Below, piece by piece: positions 44,750 to 54,395 of a DNA stretch of 64,000 bases. Source of the DNA: Marisediminitalea lipolytica. GTDB taxonomy: Bacteria; Pseudomonadota; Gammaproteobacteria; Enterobacterales; Alteromonadaceae. Location of the stretch: NCBI RefSeq assembly GCF_001758465.1, contig NZ_MJIC01000016.1, positions 1 to 64,000 of the forward strand, written 5' to 3'. The notes under the pieces are model-generated. The model did not search any database, was not told the DNA's origin, and saw nothing but the letters and a program-made list of their open reading frames with translations. Positions within the stretch are counted from its first letter, which is position 1; every line of letters starts with the position of its first letter. Made by a program: the position numbers and the translations under genes.

Positions 44750-45763
44750 CTATCGCAGATAGGTAAGCATCGTGTCCAGACCCGAATAACGGATTGCCAC
44801 ATCGGCCTGAGCATTCACCACGGGCTTAGCCTCAAAAGCCACTCCCAGCGCGGCCACCCCCATCATTTTAAGATCGTTGGCGCCGTCGCCCATGGCCACC
44901 GTCTGACTCATTGGGATCCCCCACTCGGTAGCGAGCTCCTCAACGGTTTGCGCTTTTACCTGAGCATCAACGATGTTACCTAATACCTGGCCGGTAAGAA
45001 TACCGTTATGCTCTTCCAGCACATTCGCTCTGGCGGCATCCAGACCAAGACGCTGTTGCAGGTATCCGGCAAAATAGGTAAATCCACCCGATGCGATGGC
45101 AATCTTCCAGCCATGAGCCTTAAGCACCTTAAGCAGTCTTTGCAGGCCCGGCATTAACGGAATGCTGTCGCGAATTTGCTTAAGCTGACTCACTTCAACC
45201 CCCTGCAGACAACTCACCCGCGAACGCAGACTCTCGGCAAAATCCAGTTCACCGCGCATGGCTTTTTCCGTGACCGCAGCTACCTGCTCTCCCAAACCAG
45301 CCAACTTGGCAATTTCATCGATACATTCAATCTGAATGACTGTTGAATCCATATCCATCACCAGTAAACCCGGCTGAGCAAGCAAAGGGGCATTTTCACG
45401 CAGGGCCACTTCGCAGTGAGTTGCGGTAGCAGCGGCATCCAGTAAATCATGTACAGCCTGAGCTTCGCCATTAACAGATTCAACGTTAAAAGCCACGACG
45501 TCGGCATCAAGCCATTGCTGACTAACGTGACGGCTGAAACTGCCAAGGGAAAGTAAAGATGAAAGTTGCTGTGCAACTAAGGCCAGGTGCTCAAGGGTTA
45601 ATTGCTGACCGCTGATTATAAGCTGTCTGGCACTGGTGCCTGACGCCGGGCTATGCAGTCCGGTGTAAGATTGATCCCAGCTAAGATTCTGATACTCTGA
45701 CAAAAGAGTTTGTAAATAAGCCGCGCTGGTAAATTGTTCTGTACTAAGCGTTTGTATGTCCAA
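44750..45763 (-). CDS. serB: Phosphoserine phosphatase
   Basis: SerB makes the last step of serine synthesis. The 337-residue protein has the HAD-type nucleophile motif DMDSTVIQIECIDE (about 133-146), SGGFTYF in the second motif and GDGANDLKMM in the third. The first 120 residues form the N-terminal regulatory part found in gammaproteobacterial SerB. It is divergent from the Smp-like gene, as in E. coli. Confidence 0.96.
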   Translation of the reverse strand: MDIQTLSTEQFTSAAYLQTLLSEYQNLSWDQSYTGLHSPASGTSARQLIISGQQLTLEHLALVAQQLSSLLSLGSFSRHVSQQWLDADVVAFNVESVNGEAQAVHDLLDAAATATHCEVALRENAPLLAQPGLLVMDMDSTVIQIECIDEIAKLAGLGEQVAAVTEKAMRGELDFAESLRSRVSCLQGVEVSQLKQIRDSIPLMPGLQRLLKVLKAHGWKIAIASGGFTYFAGYLQQRLGLDAARANVLEEHNGILTGQVLGNIVDAQVKAQTVEELATEWGIPMSQTVAMGDGANDLKMMGVAALGVAFEAKPVVNAQADVAIRYSGLDTMLTYLR

Positions 45764-45879
45764 GGTTCAAGATCCGATTGCCTGGCGATGTTGGTAGCCT
45801 GATCCTAACGGATAGTCGGCATTTGGCAACTGCCGAGTTAATCTAACTTAAACATTTTTTCTCTGAATAGGCCTTTTCA

Positions 45880-46290
45880 TTGTTTGAACTAATCGTTACG
45901 CGCCTGCACCGTAAAGTGATTGCCCTTTTAGTCGTGGTGACAGCCATACTCACGGCTACCGTGTACACCTTATCCTCTCCGGCAACTGAGCCAGAAGTCA
46001 CTGGCCGACTGGGCGAACACTATGCGCGTTTGTTAGCGCCTGCGGTAGAAAAATCGGATAAGCAAGAAATTAACCGTATTCTGGCGAGTATGACCGCAGA
46101 TGAAGACATTATCCTGGCGGCAGTTTACTCGTTACAGGGCGAAAGAGTCGCCCGGCAAGGTAGTCCTGAGACGCTTGTAGCCCTGTTGCGGGAGGATGCG
46201 CATAGAGTGAGCAAACTATCGCCGATTGCCATAGAAACGCAAACAGTAGCTTATCTGCACTGGCTCACATCCCCAAAAACGTCAAAGTAA
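45880..46290 (+). CDS. Short Smp/YtjB-like membrane protein
   Basis: The 136-residue protein has one N-terminal membrane helix (about 12-33) and a periplasmic domain with AAVYSLQGERVARQG, which resembles Smp (YtjB/AhpA). Smp of E. coli is about 214 residues with a second C-terminal membrane helix; here the protein stops at the point where that helix would begin. The start is a TTG. The gene is divergent from serB, the conserved smp position, and its 3' end overlaps tatD by 40 bases on the opposite strand. Confidence 0.7.
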   Translation: MFELIVTRLHRKVIALLVVVTAILTATVYTLSSPATEPEVTGRLGEHYARLLAPAVEKSDKQEINRILASMTADEDIILAAVYSLQGERVARQGSPETLVALLREDAHRVSKLSPIAIETQTVAYLHWLTSPKTSK

Positions 46291-47027
46291 TTTGCTGTGG
46301 TTTGCGCTATAACCGCACTTAAAGGTTGGTGCTTTATATGTGCCAGCGCCTCGGCTACCTCACCCAGGTAGGCCGGTGAATTACGTTGCCCTTGCCTGCC
46401 AGATATTGGCATGTCCGGCGCATCGGTCTCCAGCAGCAAATGCTCCATAGCCATTTCTGCAACCGCCTCACGGGTTTTATTAGCCCTGGTATAGGTTATG
46501 GTACCGCCAATACCCAGTTTAAAGCCTGCCGCAACGTACTGCCGCGCAACTTCGCGACTACCAGAGAAGGCATGGACAACGCCACCTTGTTTAAAGTGAC
46601 AACGCTTAATGGATTGCAGGATAAAGTGGTGGGACTGACGGTGATGAATAATCACCGGTAACTGCCAGGTGGTAGCTAATGCCAGCTGCGCCTCAAACAA
46701 GTCCTGTTGCTCGGCAACCGGCGTGGTAACGGTACCATCAATGCCTATCTCACCAATTGCGACCGCACGAACCGGACTGACACTTATCTGCGTAGCCAGT
46801 GCTGCCAGTGCCTGTTGCGGATCAGGCGGAAAAAAATAAGGATGCAGGCCAAAGGCAATATCCAGGCGCTCACAATCCAATGCCATCCTGATTTGCCGTT
46901 GCCAGCCTGAAACGCCCGTGCCTGGTATGAGAATTCGCGAAACGCCGGCTAGCGCTGCCTGATGGATGACCTCCTGCCAGTCTGACTCAAACTGAGGCAA
47001 ATCCAGGTGGCAGTGAGAATCAATCAT
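46251..47027 (-). CDS. TatD-family metal-dependent hydrolase
   Basis: The 258-residue TIM-barrel nuclease-like protein has the family ligands DSHCHLD at the start, GEIGID with the Glu ligand, HHRQSHH, VHAFSGS and ETDAPDM. TatD proteins act as 3'-5' DNA exonucleases or related hydrolases; the paralogues (TatD, YcfH, YjjV) are hard to separate by eye. YjjV is plausible because E. coli yjjV lies in the same chromosomal area. It follows pdxH by 17 bases. Confidence 0.85.
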   Translation of the reverse strand: MIDSHCHLDLPQFESDWQEVIHQAALAGVSRILIPGTGVSGWQRQIRMALDCERLDIAFGLHPYFFPPDPQQALAALATQISVSPVRAVAIGEIGIDGTVTTPVAEQQDLFEAQLALATTWQLPVIIHHRQSHHFILQSIKRCHFKQGGVVHAFSGSREVARQYVAAGFKLGIGGTITYTRANKTREAVAEMAMEHLLLETDAPDMPISGRQGQRNSPAYLGEVAEALAHIKHQPLSAVIAQTTANYFDVFGDVSQCR

Positions 47028-47044
47028 CAGACCCTGACTTTTGT

Positions 47045-47683
47045 TTATGGCATCAAACGCTGAGTTGTCCAGCTATTATCCCCTTGCAGGGTGTATTCGT
47101 AACGGTCGTGCAGACGGTCTTCACCGCCTTGCCAAAACTCGATTTGATGCGGGCGTACTTTAAAGCCGCCCCAGAAGTCCGGTAGTGGAATTTCTTTTTT
47201 GGCAAATTTTTCTTTCATCTGATGAAACTGTGTCATCAGTAATTCGCGGCTTGAGATCGGCTGACTTTGCTGGGAGGCCCAGGCAGCCAGCTGTGAGTCT
47301 TTCGGCCGGGACAAAAAGTATTTTGTATTTTGTGCCGTGCTCAGTCGCTCTGCCCTACCGCAAATACGCACCTGACGCTCCATAAAGAACCACGGAAAAT
47401 GCAGTGATATACGGGGATTATCAGCCAGCTCTTTCGCTTTACGACTGCCCAGATTGGTGTAAAACACAAAACCTTCATGGTCGTAATCTTTTAACAGCAC
47501 AATGCGCTGGGAAGGCTGGCCATCGGCATCAACGGTAGCCACTGTCATCGCCGTAGGATCCGGTATGCCCGAATCGATTGCGGCGCCTAACCACTGCTTA
47601 AACAAATCAATCGGGTGTGCCGTCAAATCGTCATGGGTTAAATGCCCCTGACGGTACTGACGGCGCATATCAGCAATGCTCAT
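47045..47683 (-). CDS. pdxH: Pyridoxamine 5'-phosphate oxidase
   Basis: PdxH oxidises pyridoxine or pyridoxamine phosphate to pyridoxal phosphate with FMN. The 212-residue protein has MRRQYRQGHL at the start, the FMN-binding RIVLLKDYDHEGFVFYTN block (48-75 region) and the C-terminal FKVRPHQIEFWQGGEDRLHDR. It stands just after era, where many gammaproteobacteria have recO-pdxJ. Confidence 0.95.
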   Translation of the reverse strand: MSIADMRRQYRQGHLTHDDLTAHPIDLFKQWLGAAIDSGIPDPTAMTVATVDADGQPSQRIVLLKDYDHEGFVFYTNLGSRKAKELADNPRISLHFPWFFMERQVRICGRAERLSTAQNTKYFLSRPKDSQLAAWASQQSQPISSRELLMTQFHQMKEKFAKKEIPLPDFWGGFKVRPHQIEFWQGGEDRLHDRYEYTLQGDNSWTTQRLMP

Positions 47684-47694
47684 AACCTGATTCC

Positions 47695-48621
47695 TTAATC
47701 TTCACCATAACCCAGTGAACGCAGTGCCCGTTCGTCGTCGGCCCAGCCTGACTTCACTTTAACCCAAAGCTCTAAGAACACTTTGTTGTCAAACAACCGC
47801 TCCATGTCCAGACGCGCCTGTTCACCAATGGTTTTTAAGTGTTTACCACCTTTTCCGATCACCATCCGTTTTTGTGTTTCACGCTCAACCAGAATCAGTC
47901 CGTTAATGCGATAAACACCGTTTTCGCCCAGCTTAAACTGTTCGATTTCCACGGTGGTGGAGTATGGCAGTTCATCGCCGGTAAACCGCATCAGCTTTTC
48001 GCGAATAATCTCGGCTGCCATAAAGCGGCTGGAACGGTCGGTAATGTAATCTTCAGGAAAGTAGAATTCACTGGGCGGCTGGCGCTGCATTACCAGTTCG
48101 CGCAATACTTCAACCTGTTTGCCCTGCTTGGCGCTAATCGGGATGATTTCGTCAAACTCATGCTTTTGTGCCAGCACCTGCAAATGGGCAATTAACGCTT
48201 CCTGTTCCGGTACTTTATCCTGCTTATTGACCACCAGGATACACGGCAAACCGGATTGTTTAACCCGGGTTAGCACCAGTTCATCATCACTGGTCCAGCG
48301 CGTGCCTTCGACCACAAATAAAATCAGGCTCACTTCGCCTAAGGAGCTGGTAGCCGCCCGGTTCATCAAACGGTTAATAGCGCGCTTTTCTTCGCTGTGC
48401 AGGCCCGGTGTATCAACATAAACAGTCTGGCAGTCGCCTTCGGTATCGATACCCAGAATGCGGTGACGGGTCGTTTGTGGTTTACGCGAGGTAATGCTGA
48501 CCTTTTGTCCAAGCAAGCGGTTAAGCAACGTGGACTTGCCCACGTTGGGACGGCCAACAATGGCCACTAATCCGCAACGGGTCGTCACTTCAGCGGGATC
48601 GTGATGGTCAGCTTCAGTCAT
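47695..48621 (-). CDS. era: GTPase Era
   Basis: Era binds the 3' end of 16S rRNA and is needed for 30S maturation. The 308-residue protein has G1 GRPNVGKST, G3 DTPG, G4 NKQD and a C-terminal KH domain (KRMVIGKGGKHLKTIG). The ATG at 48621 overlaps the rnc stop by 8 bases, coupling the two, and is preferred over the upstream extension to 48642. Confidence 0.96.
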   Translation of the reverse strand: MTEADHHDPAEVTTRCGLVAIVGRPNVGKSTLLNRLLGQKVSITSRKPQTTRHRILGIDTEGDCQTVYVDTPGLHSEEKRAINRLMNRAATSSLGEVSLILFVVEGTRWTSDDELVLTRVKQSGLPCILVVNKQDKVPEQEALIAHLQVLAQKHEFDEIIPISAKQGKQVEVLRELVMQRQPPSEFYFPEDYITDRSSRFMAAEIIREKLMRFTGDELPYSTTVEIEQFKLGENGVYRINGLILVERETQKRMVIGKGGKHLKTIGEQARLDMERLFDNKVFLELWVKVKSGWADDERALRSLGYGED

Positions 48622-49297
48622 TATCGAGTTTCTCCAGCGCATTACGGGCGGCTTGTTGTTCGGCTTTTCGGCGGCTGGTTCCTGTGCCCTGCATTGGCTT
48701 GGCCATGGACTCTATGTGGCAATGCACCACAAAGGTCTGATCATGGTCCTTGCCACTGATATCCACCACTTCGTACACCGGCAAGGGTAACTTGCGGGAC
48801 TGTAAGAATTCCTGCAGTCGGGTCTTGGCATCCTTTGGATGTTCGTTAGGGTCAAGGCGTTCAATACGGCTCTGCCAAAGGCGCAAAATCACTTCGGCGG
48901 TAGTATCCATACCGGCTTCCAGATAAATAGCGCCTAAAATTGCTTCCATCGCATCAGCAATAATAGAACTGCGCCGGTGTCCACCGCTTTTAAGCTCACC
49001 CGGCCCCAGTTTAAGTAACTCGCCAACGTCGGCTTCACGGCCCAGTTCGGCCAGCGTCTCGCCCTTGACCAGAGTTGAACGCATGCGGGTCAGTTTGCCC
49101 TCGGGTACGCTTGGAAAACGTTTGTATAAGGCCTGTGCCACAACCATTCCCAGTACAGCGTCACCCAAAAATTCCAGGCGCTCGTTGTGTTCTTTCGCCG
49201 CGCTACGATGGGTCAGCGCCTGCTTTAATAATTCGACATCGGCAAACCGGTAACCCAGGCGGTCCGATAATCTGGCGTAGCGATCGATACCGATCAT
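48614..49297 (-). CDS. rnc: Ribonuclease III
   Basis: RNase III cuts double-stranded RNA, including the rRNA stalk seen at 1-26/1629-1654. The 227-residue protein has the catalytic signature NERLEFLGDAVLG and a C-terminal dsRNA-binding domain (about 155-225). The ATG at 49297 overlaps the lepB stop by one base (TAATG) and gives the normal family length; the longer frame is inside lepB. Confidence 0.97.
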   Translation of the reverse strand: MIGIDRYARLSDRLGYRFADVELLKQALTHRSAAKEHNERLEFLGDAVLGMVVAQALYKRFPSVPEGKLTRMRSTLVKGETLAELGREADVGELLKLGPGELKSGGHRRSSIIADAMEAILGAIYLEAGMDTTAEVILRLWQSRIERLDPNEHPKDAKTRLQEFLQSRKLPLPVYEVVDISGKDHDQTFVVHCHIESMAKPMQGTGTSRRKAEQQAARNALEKLDND

Positions 49298-50199
49298 TAT
49301 TGAATGCCACCTACGCGGCTGAATCTGACGCCTGAGGGCACCCACGACGGCAACCAGCTGTCCGGGGCACGCTCAAATTCAAAACTAATCCAGATAGCCA
49401 CGGCTTTACCCACCAGATTGTCATCCGGTACAAATCCCCAGTAGCGGCTGTCACGGCTGTTATCGCGGTTGTCACCCAGCACAAAATACTGGTTTTCAGG
49501 CACGATCCATTCGTTCATCTTAGTACCCGGCTGGGTGTAAAACTCAGACGGATGCGCTTCGGCAATTGGATGCTGCAGGATATCGTGCTCAACCTCGCCG
49601 AGGGTTTCGGTCATACGCTTAAGTGGCGCCAGGTTTTGCACAAACTCACCGCTGCTGACAAACTCCTGCGACATCTCTTTAAAGTCAGCGCAGTCTTTGC
49701 CGCCATCACAGGCCGGCTTAATGTAAATTTTCTTGTTGCGGTAGATCACCGTATCACCGGGCAAACCCACCACGCGCTTGATGTAGTCTACATTGGGGTC
49801 TTCGGGAAACTTAAACACCACAACATCACCGCGCTCCGGCTCACCGGTGGCAATCATCTTATGACGAAATACCGGGTCTTTAATACCGTAGGAAAACTTT
49901 TCAACCAGAATAAAATCGCCTACCAGCAGGGTTGGCATCATTGAGCCTGACGGGATCTGAAAAGGCTCGTACAAAAATGAACGCAGTACCAGCACAAAGG
50001 CAATTACCGGAAAAATCTGCTGTGCGGTATCCACGATATACGGCAGGTTTTCTTCGGGGGCCAGTGCCGATTCGCCATTGGCAGACAATGCAGCACCACG
50101 CACTTTACGCTTTGGCGCAAACAACAGGGCGTCGATCAGCCAGATCAGTCCTGACCCCAGGGTCAGCACGACCAACAAAATTGAAAAATAATTCGCCAT
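49297..50199 (-). CDS. lepB: Signal peptidase I
   Basis: LepB cleaves signal peptides on the periplasmic side of the inner membrane. The 300-residue protein has two N-terminal membrane helices (about 4-24 and 60-78). The catalytic Ser is in PSGSMMPTL, the general-base Lys in YIKRVVGLPGD, and GDNRDNSRDSR follows. It overlaps both lepA and rnc by a single base, showing tight coupling. Confidence 0.97.
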   Translation of the reverse strand: MANYFSILLVVLTLGSGLIWLIDALLFAPKRKVRGAALSANGESALAPEENLPYIVDTAQQIFPVIAFVLVLRSFLYEPFQIPSGSMMPTLLVGDFILVEKFSYGIKDPVFRHKMIATGEPERGDVVVFKFPEDPNVDYIKRVVGLPGDTVIYRNKKIYIKPACDGGKDCADFKEMSQEFVSSGEFVQNLAPLKRMTETLGEVEHDILQHPIAEAHPSEFYTQPGTKMNEWIVPENQYFVLGDNRDNSRDSRYWGFVPDDNLVGKAVAIWISFEFERAPDSWLPSWVPSGVRFSRVGGIQ

Positions 50200-51995
50200 T
50201 ACTTAGATACCTTCAGAACTGCCAGGAAAGCATCCTGAGGCAGTTCTACATTCCCTACCTGTTTCATCCGTTTCTTACCTTCTTTCTGTTTCTGCAACAG
50301 CTTTTTCTTACGACTCACGTCGCCACCATAACACTTGGCGATTACGTTTTTACGTAACTGTTTAACCGTGCTACGCGCAATAACATGGTTGCCAATCGCG
50401 GCCTGAATGGCAATATCAAACATTTGTCGTGGAATTAACTCACGCAGTTTTTCCACCAGATCACGGCCACGATAAGGGGCATTCTCTTTGTGGGTAATAA
50501 TGGCCAGTGCATCTACCCGCTCACCATTAATCAAAATATCCAGACGCACCATGTCTGAAGTCACGAACTTCTTAAAGTTATAATCCAGTGAAGCAAAACC
50601 CCGGCTGGTTGACTTTAAACGGTCAAAGAAATCCAGTACTACTTCGGCCATTGGCAGTTCGTAGGTAACCGCTACCTGTTTACCGTGATAACTCATATTG
50701 GTTTGATAACCACGCTTCTCAACACAAAGCGTGATAACGTTACCCAGGTACTCCTGTGGTACCAGGATATTCGCTTCTACAATTGGCTCACGAATTTCTT
50801 CGATATCGTTAATCGGGGGTAATTTTGAAGGATTATCAACCTGAACAGTCTCACCATTGGTTTTCAGCACTTCATAAATTACGGTTGGCGCGGTAGTGAT
50901 GAGATCCAGGTCATATTCACGCTCTAAACGCTCCTGGATAATTTCCATGTGCAGCATGCCCAGGAAGCCAACCCGGAATCCAAAGCCCAGCGCCGCTGAG
51001 CTCTCTGGCTCGTAGAATAGCGATGCATCGTTAAGGCTGAGTTTAGCCAACGCATCGCGGAAGTCTTCGTAGTCGTCAGAACTGACCGGAAAGAGACCGG
51101 CATAAACCTGAGGTTTAACCTTTTTAAAGCCCGGCAACATTGCGTCTGCTGGCGCTCTGGCCGTGGTAATGGTATCCCCTACCGGCGCGCCGTGAATTTC
51201 TTTTATGCCGGCGATAATAAAGCCTACTTCACCTGCCTTTAAAACTTTGCGTTCAACAGGCTTTGGCGTAAAGACACCAATTTTGTCGGCCTGGTGAGTC
51301 TGACCATTCGACATGATCTGGATTTTATCCTTAACGTTCAGTTCACCCTGAACAATGCGTACCAGTGATACGACGCCCTGGTAATTATCAAACCAGGAAT
51401 CAACAATCAGTGCTTTAAGCGGCGCATCAATCTCGCCTTCAGGCGGCGGAATTTGCTTAACAATGACTTCCAGTACGTCTTCGATACCAATACCGGTTTT
51501 TGCCGAACAACGCACCGCGTCGATAGCATCAATACCAATGATGTCTTCAATTTCTTCTGCGACACGCTCTGGTTCGGCCTGCGGCAAATCGATTTTATTG
51601 AGGATCGGCACCACTTCCATATCCATGTCAATGGCGGTGTAACAGTTTGCTACGGTCTGCGCTTCCACGCCCTGCCCCGCATCAACCACCAGCAGCGCAC
51701 CTTCACATGCGGCTAACGAGCGTGATACTTCGTAACTAAAATCAACGTGTCCCGGGGTGTCGATAAAGTTCAGCTGATAGGTCTCGCCATCGCGGGCTTT
51801 ATAGTCAAGCGTTACGCTTTGCGCCTTAATGGTAATTCCCCGTTCTCTTTCCAAATCCATTGAATCCAGGACTTGTTCGGCCATTTCACGCTCGGTCAGG
51901 CCACCACAGTGCTGAATGAGTCGATCCGATAGGGTCGACTTACCGTGGTCAATGTGCGCGATGATTGAGAAGTTGCGTATGTGCTTATGTTGCAT
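50199..51995 (-). CDS. lepA: Elongation factor 4 (LepA)
   Basis: LepA is a ribosome-associated translational GTPase that back-translocates or helps ribosome assembly. The 598-residue protein has G1 AHIDHGKST, G3 DTPGHVDF and G4 NKID. EF-G-like domains follow, with the LepA-specific C-terminal domain ending AKCYGGDVSRKKKLLQKQKEG. Confidence 0.97.
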   Translation of the reverse strand: MQHKHIRNFSIIAHIDHGKSTLSDRLIQHCGGLTEREMAEQVLDSMDLERERGITIKAQSVTLDYKARDGETYQLNFIDTPGHVDFSYEVSRSLAACEGALLVVDAGQGVEAQTVANCYTAIDMDMEVVPILNKIDLPQAEPERVAEEIEDIIGIDAIDAVRCSAKTGIGIEDVLEVIVKQIPPPEGEIDAPLKALIVDSWFDNYQGVVSLVRIVQGELNVKDKIQIMSNGQTHQADKIGVFTPKPVERKVLKAGEVGFIIAGIKEIHGAPVGDTITTARAPADAMLPGFKKVKPQVYAGLFPVSSDDYEDFRDALAKLSLNDASLFYEPESSAALGFGFRVGFLGMLHMEIIQERLEREYDLDLITTAPTVIYEVLKTNGETVQVDNPSKLPPINDIEEIREPIVEANILVPQEYLGNVITLCVEKRGYQTNMSYHGKQVAVTYELPMAEVVLDFFDRLKSTSRGFASLDYNFKKFVTSDMVRLDILINGERVDALAIITHKENAPYRGRDLVEKLRELIPRQMFDIAIQAAIGNHVIARSTVKQLRKNVIAKCYGGDVSRKKKLLQKQKEGKKRMKQVGNVELPQDAFLAVLKVSK

Positions 51996-52174
51996 AATGC
52001 TTGGAAATTACCTGCAAATTGTTACATTTAAACGTCTGGTGGGCGATTTAAGATTAACACAGCAACTCAGCCAGACACCTTCAAGGCTGCGGATTTTACC
52101 TACTTATTGCGCTAAAAGCGAATATCAGGACGCACAAATAGTCACTCTTGTCCCGTGGCGCTCTCTGGAATATC

Positions 52175-52624
52175 TCACACCGCCTTGGGTTGTGCGGTTA
52201 TTTTACTGATGATCACCGGCTCAAAACGAATATTCTGACGCCGTAGTACGCCTCGGGAGACCGCTTTAACACTGACCCAGGCAACAATAGCGCCGATGGC
52301 AAAACCGCTTAGTTCGTGCCACTGTGTTAATAACGTAGTCGCCATTACGCTGCCGATAAAAGCCAGCAGCGGCACCAGATACACCAACAATGACGCCAGC
52401 AGCATTTTTTGTTCAGGTATACCAATCATCACCTGATCGCCAGTTTTTACCGGTAACGGCGAACTCACTGTGAGCAATTGCTGGCGTGGTGTAAAGGCTT
52501 TGGCCACTGCGCTGGTACCGCAATCGGTGGCAGCCTGACACTGACTGCAACCGGTCTTGACCGACGCACTGACGGTTATTTTATCGCCTTCAACTTTTAC
52601 CACGGTGGCTGTTTCGGTGAGCAT
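52175..52624 (-). CDS. rseC: SoxR-reducing/sigmaE-regulatory protein RseC
   Basis: The 149-residue inner-membrane protein has the N-terminal cytoplasmic cysteine motif C-x2-C-x5-C (CSQCQAATDC) and two membrane helices (about 72-95 and 103-120). RseC is linked to SoxR reduction and modestly to sigmaE control. It starts one base after the rseB stop in the rpoE-rseABC operon. Confidence 0.9.
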   Translation of the reverse strand: MLTETATVVKVEGDKITVSASVKTGCSQCQAATDCGTSAVAKAFTPRQQLLTVSSPLPVKTGDQVMIGIPEQKMLLASLLVYLVPLLAFIGSVMATTLLTQWHELSGFAIGAIVAWVSVKAVSRGVLRRQNIRFEPVIISKITAQPKAV

Positions 52625-52625
52625 T

Positions 52626-53684
52626 TTACTCCCCTGCTGCGCGGATGGAGCGCGCTATCTCATAGGCCGTTTGTGGTGGAATTTTACCAATAATGGTGAT
52701 CTGCACCTGACCATTGGTCAGCGACAAAAAGGTATTGGTGGAATGTCGCAACACCACATCTGAGTCCAGCGACTCTTGTGCCGGTTGCACGTATACTGAT
52801 ACATCCACCATGCCATCACTGAACAACTTATACTCTACTACCTGGCCGGTCATGGCCAGACGCCGGGTTTCACGCTTTATTTCGTGCATGCCAACGGGCA
52901 GAAAATTCACTTCCCACTGATGCTGGCGCGGTTTTGGGGTCATGGCTACCGGCCCGGGTAATGCCTGGGGATTGATTCGCGCAAAGTACGGGGAAGGCAA
53001 TTCGCTGACATTAACGCCGGTGACCTGAATTTGCTCAAGCAGAGAGCCTTGCAGGTCAACCATGTCGAGCTTCAGTAACATGCCGGTTTCTTCATCCAGC
53101 CATACCTGATAGTTGTAGCGTTTACTGTCGCGACTAACAATGCGCAACTGCTGGGCAGCACGACCTGACACCCGCGTACGGCCGATAGTGATAAACTGAT
53201 AGGCCTCTTGCAGCGCTGCCGGGTTGTACAACAAATCACCGGGGATAGGCCCGCTGATGGCATCCGAATAGATGCTGTAAGGCTGTAAGTCCGGTTCAAA
53301 AACGCTGACCACATTCCCCAGTCGAATCATCTCCTGGCCAGGGCCGTTTTGTAAATTGAGTTGTTCTGCCTCAATCCCGTTTTCCAGCACCGCGTGACGC
53401 CAAAGATACGGCACCATTTCCTGACCGGCCTTGGTCAGCACAAATGACACTTCAAAATTGGCGGTACGATTAATCTGCGCTAATTGTTCGAACCATTCAA
53501 AGCCGCTGAGGCCTCGCTGCGTTTCTTCGTCCGGGACCGACGCCTGCGGTGCCGCAGGCTCATCGGGCGGTGGTGAAGTCTGCGCAAAACTTGCCGGAGT
53601 AACGCAAAATACGCTGGCTAAAAACAACAAACGCACTGCCCTGGCAGTGCGTTTTATTTTATTTGTGGGTGTAAACATAGTCAT
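52626..53684 (-). CDS. rseB: Sigma-E regulatory protein RseB
   Basis: RseB is a periplasmic sensor that shields RseA from proteolysis and responds to lipopolysaccharide or mislocalised lipoproteins. The 352-residue precursor has a signal peptide (about 1-35, ending SFA) and the MucB/RseB lipoprotein-like fold followed by a C-terminal domain (about 220-345). It overlaps the rseA stop by one base (TAATG). Confidence 0.92.
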   Translation of the reverse strand: MTMFTPTNKIKRTARAVRLLFLASVFCVTPASFAQTSPPPDEPAAPQASVPDEETQRGLSGFEWFEQLAQINRTANFEVSFVLTKAGQEMVPYLWRHAVLENGIEAEQLNLQNGPGQEMIRLGNVVSVFEPDLQPYSIYSDAISGPIPGDLLYNPAALQEAYQFITIGRTRVSGRAAQQLRIVSRDSKRYNYQVWLDEETGMLLKLDMVDLQGSLLEQIQVTGVNVSELPSPYFARINPQALPGPVAMTPKPRQHQWEVNFLPVGMHEIKRETRRLAMTGQVVEYKLFSDGMVDVSVYVQPAQESLDSDVVLRHSTNTFLSLTNGQVQITIIGKIPPQTAYEIARSIRAAGE

Positions 53685-54289
53685 TAAGGCTGATTAGGGT
53701 CTGATTCCGTTGCCTGCTTTGGATGCTCTTCAGCCTGCTTCAGCTTGAGCTGTTGTTCATGATCAGCCAGCAGGGCATTAATTTGACGCCGCTTCTGAAG
53801 CATTGCTTCGATATCGCCATTACGATTACCCGGCAAAATGTTGCTTTGCTCCAGGCTAACTGGTGCCATACCGGCCTGAGGCATCCCCGATACCCGGATT
53901 GTCGGCGCTTGCAGCGTCGAAAATGAATCATCGGCGGTAGGCTGATTAACCTGTTGCACGCCTAAAATCACAGCTGCCGCTACCGAAGCCGCCACGGCAA
54001 ACTGGCCGGACTGACGCAGGAAAGGAACAACACTGCTAACCACAGGTAACGATTTCCACTTTGACTTAGGTGCCAGCACAGTCGCTTCCTGTTCAAGCGC
54101 TGCGGCAACCTGAGCGGTTATATCAAACTCAGGCATTACTGTGGCTTCTTTGCGTAACCCACTACGAATAACATGGTAGCTGCGCCACTTAGCCAGTGAT
54201 TCACTATCGTTTTTAATGCTGTCGATAAACCCTTCGTCGCTGAGTTCACCATCCATAAAAGCCGACAATTTTTCGTGTTGCTGCGTCAT
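53684..54289 (-). CDS. rseA: Anti-sigma-E factor RseA
   Basis: RseA traps sigmaE at the membrane until DegS and RseP cleave it. The 201-residue protein begins with the anti-sigma domain (EKLSAFMDGELSDEGFID, WRSYHVIRSGLRKE). One membrane helix follows near 96-112 (FAVAASVAAAVILGV), and a Gln-rich periplasmic tail ends the protein. It lies between rpoE and rseB. Confidence 0.93.
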   Translation of the reverse strand: MTQQHEKLSAFMDGELSDEGFIDSIKNDSESLAKWRSYHVIRSGLRKEATVMPEFDITAQVAAALEQEATVLAPKSKWKSLPVVSSVVPFLRQSGQFAVAASVAAAVILGVQQVNQPTADDSFSTLQAPTIRVSGMPQAGMAPVSLEQSNILPGNRNGDIEAMLQKRRQINALLADHEQQLKLKQAEEHPKQATESDPNQP

Positions 54290-54395
54290 ATAGTTTCTAT
54301 TCCTGGTTACGCCCGTACTACTTGACTCGACTCGTCATCGCGTCAGGCAACCTGTCGTGTTCTACTGTAACTGATAATTGGCCTAAAGCTCAATA

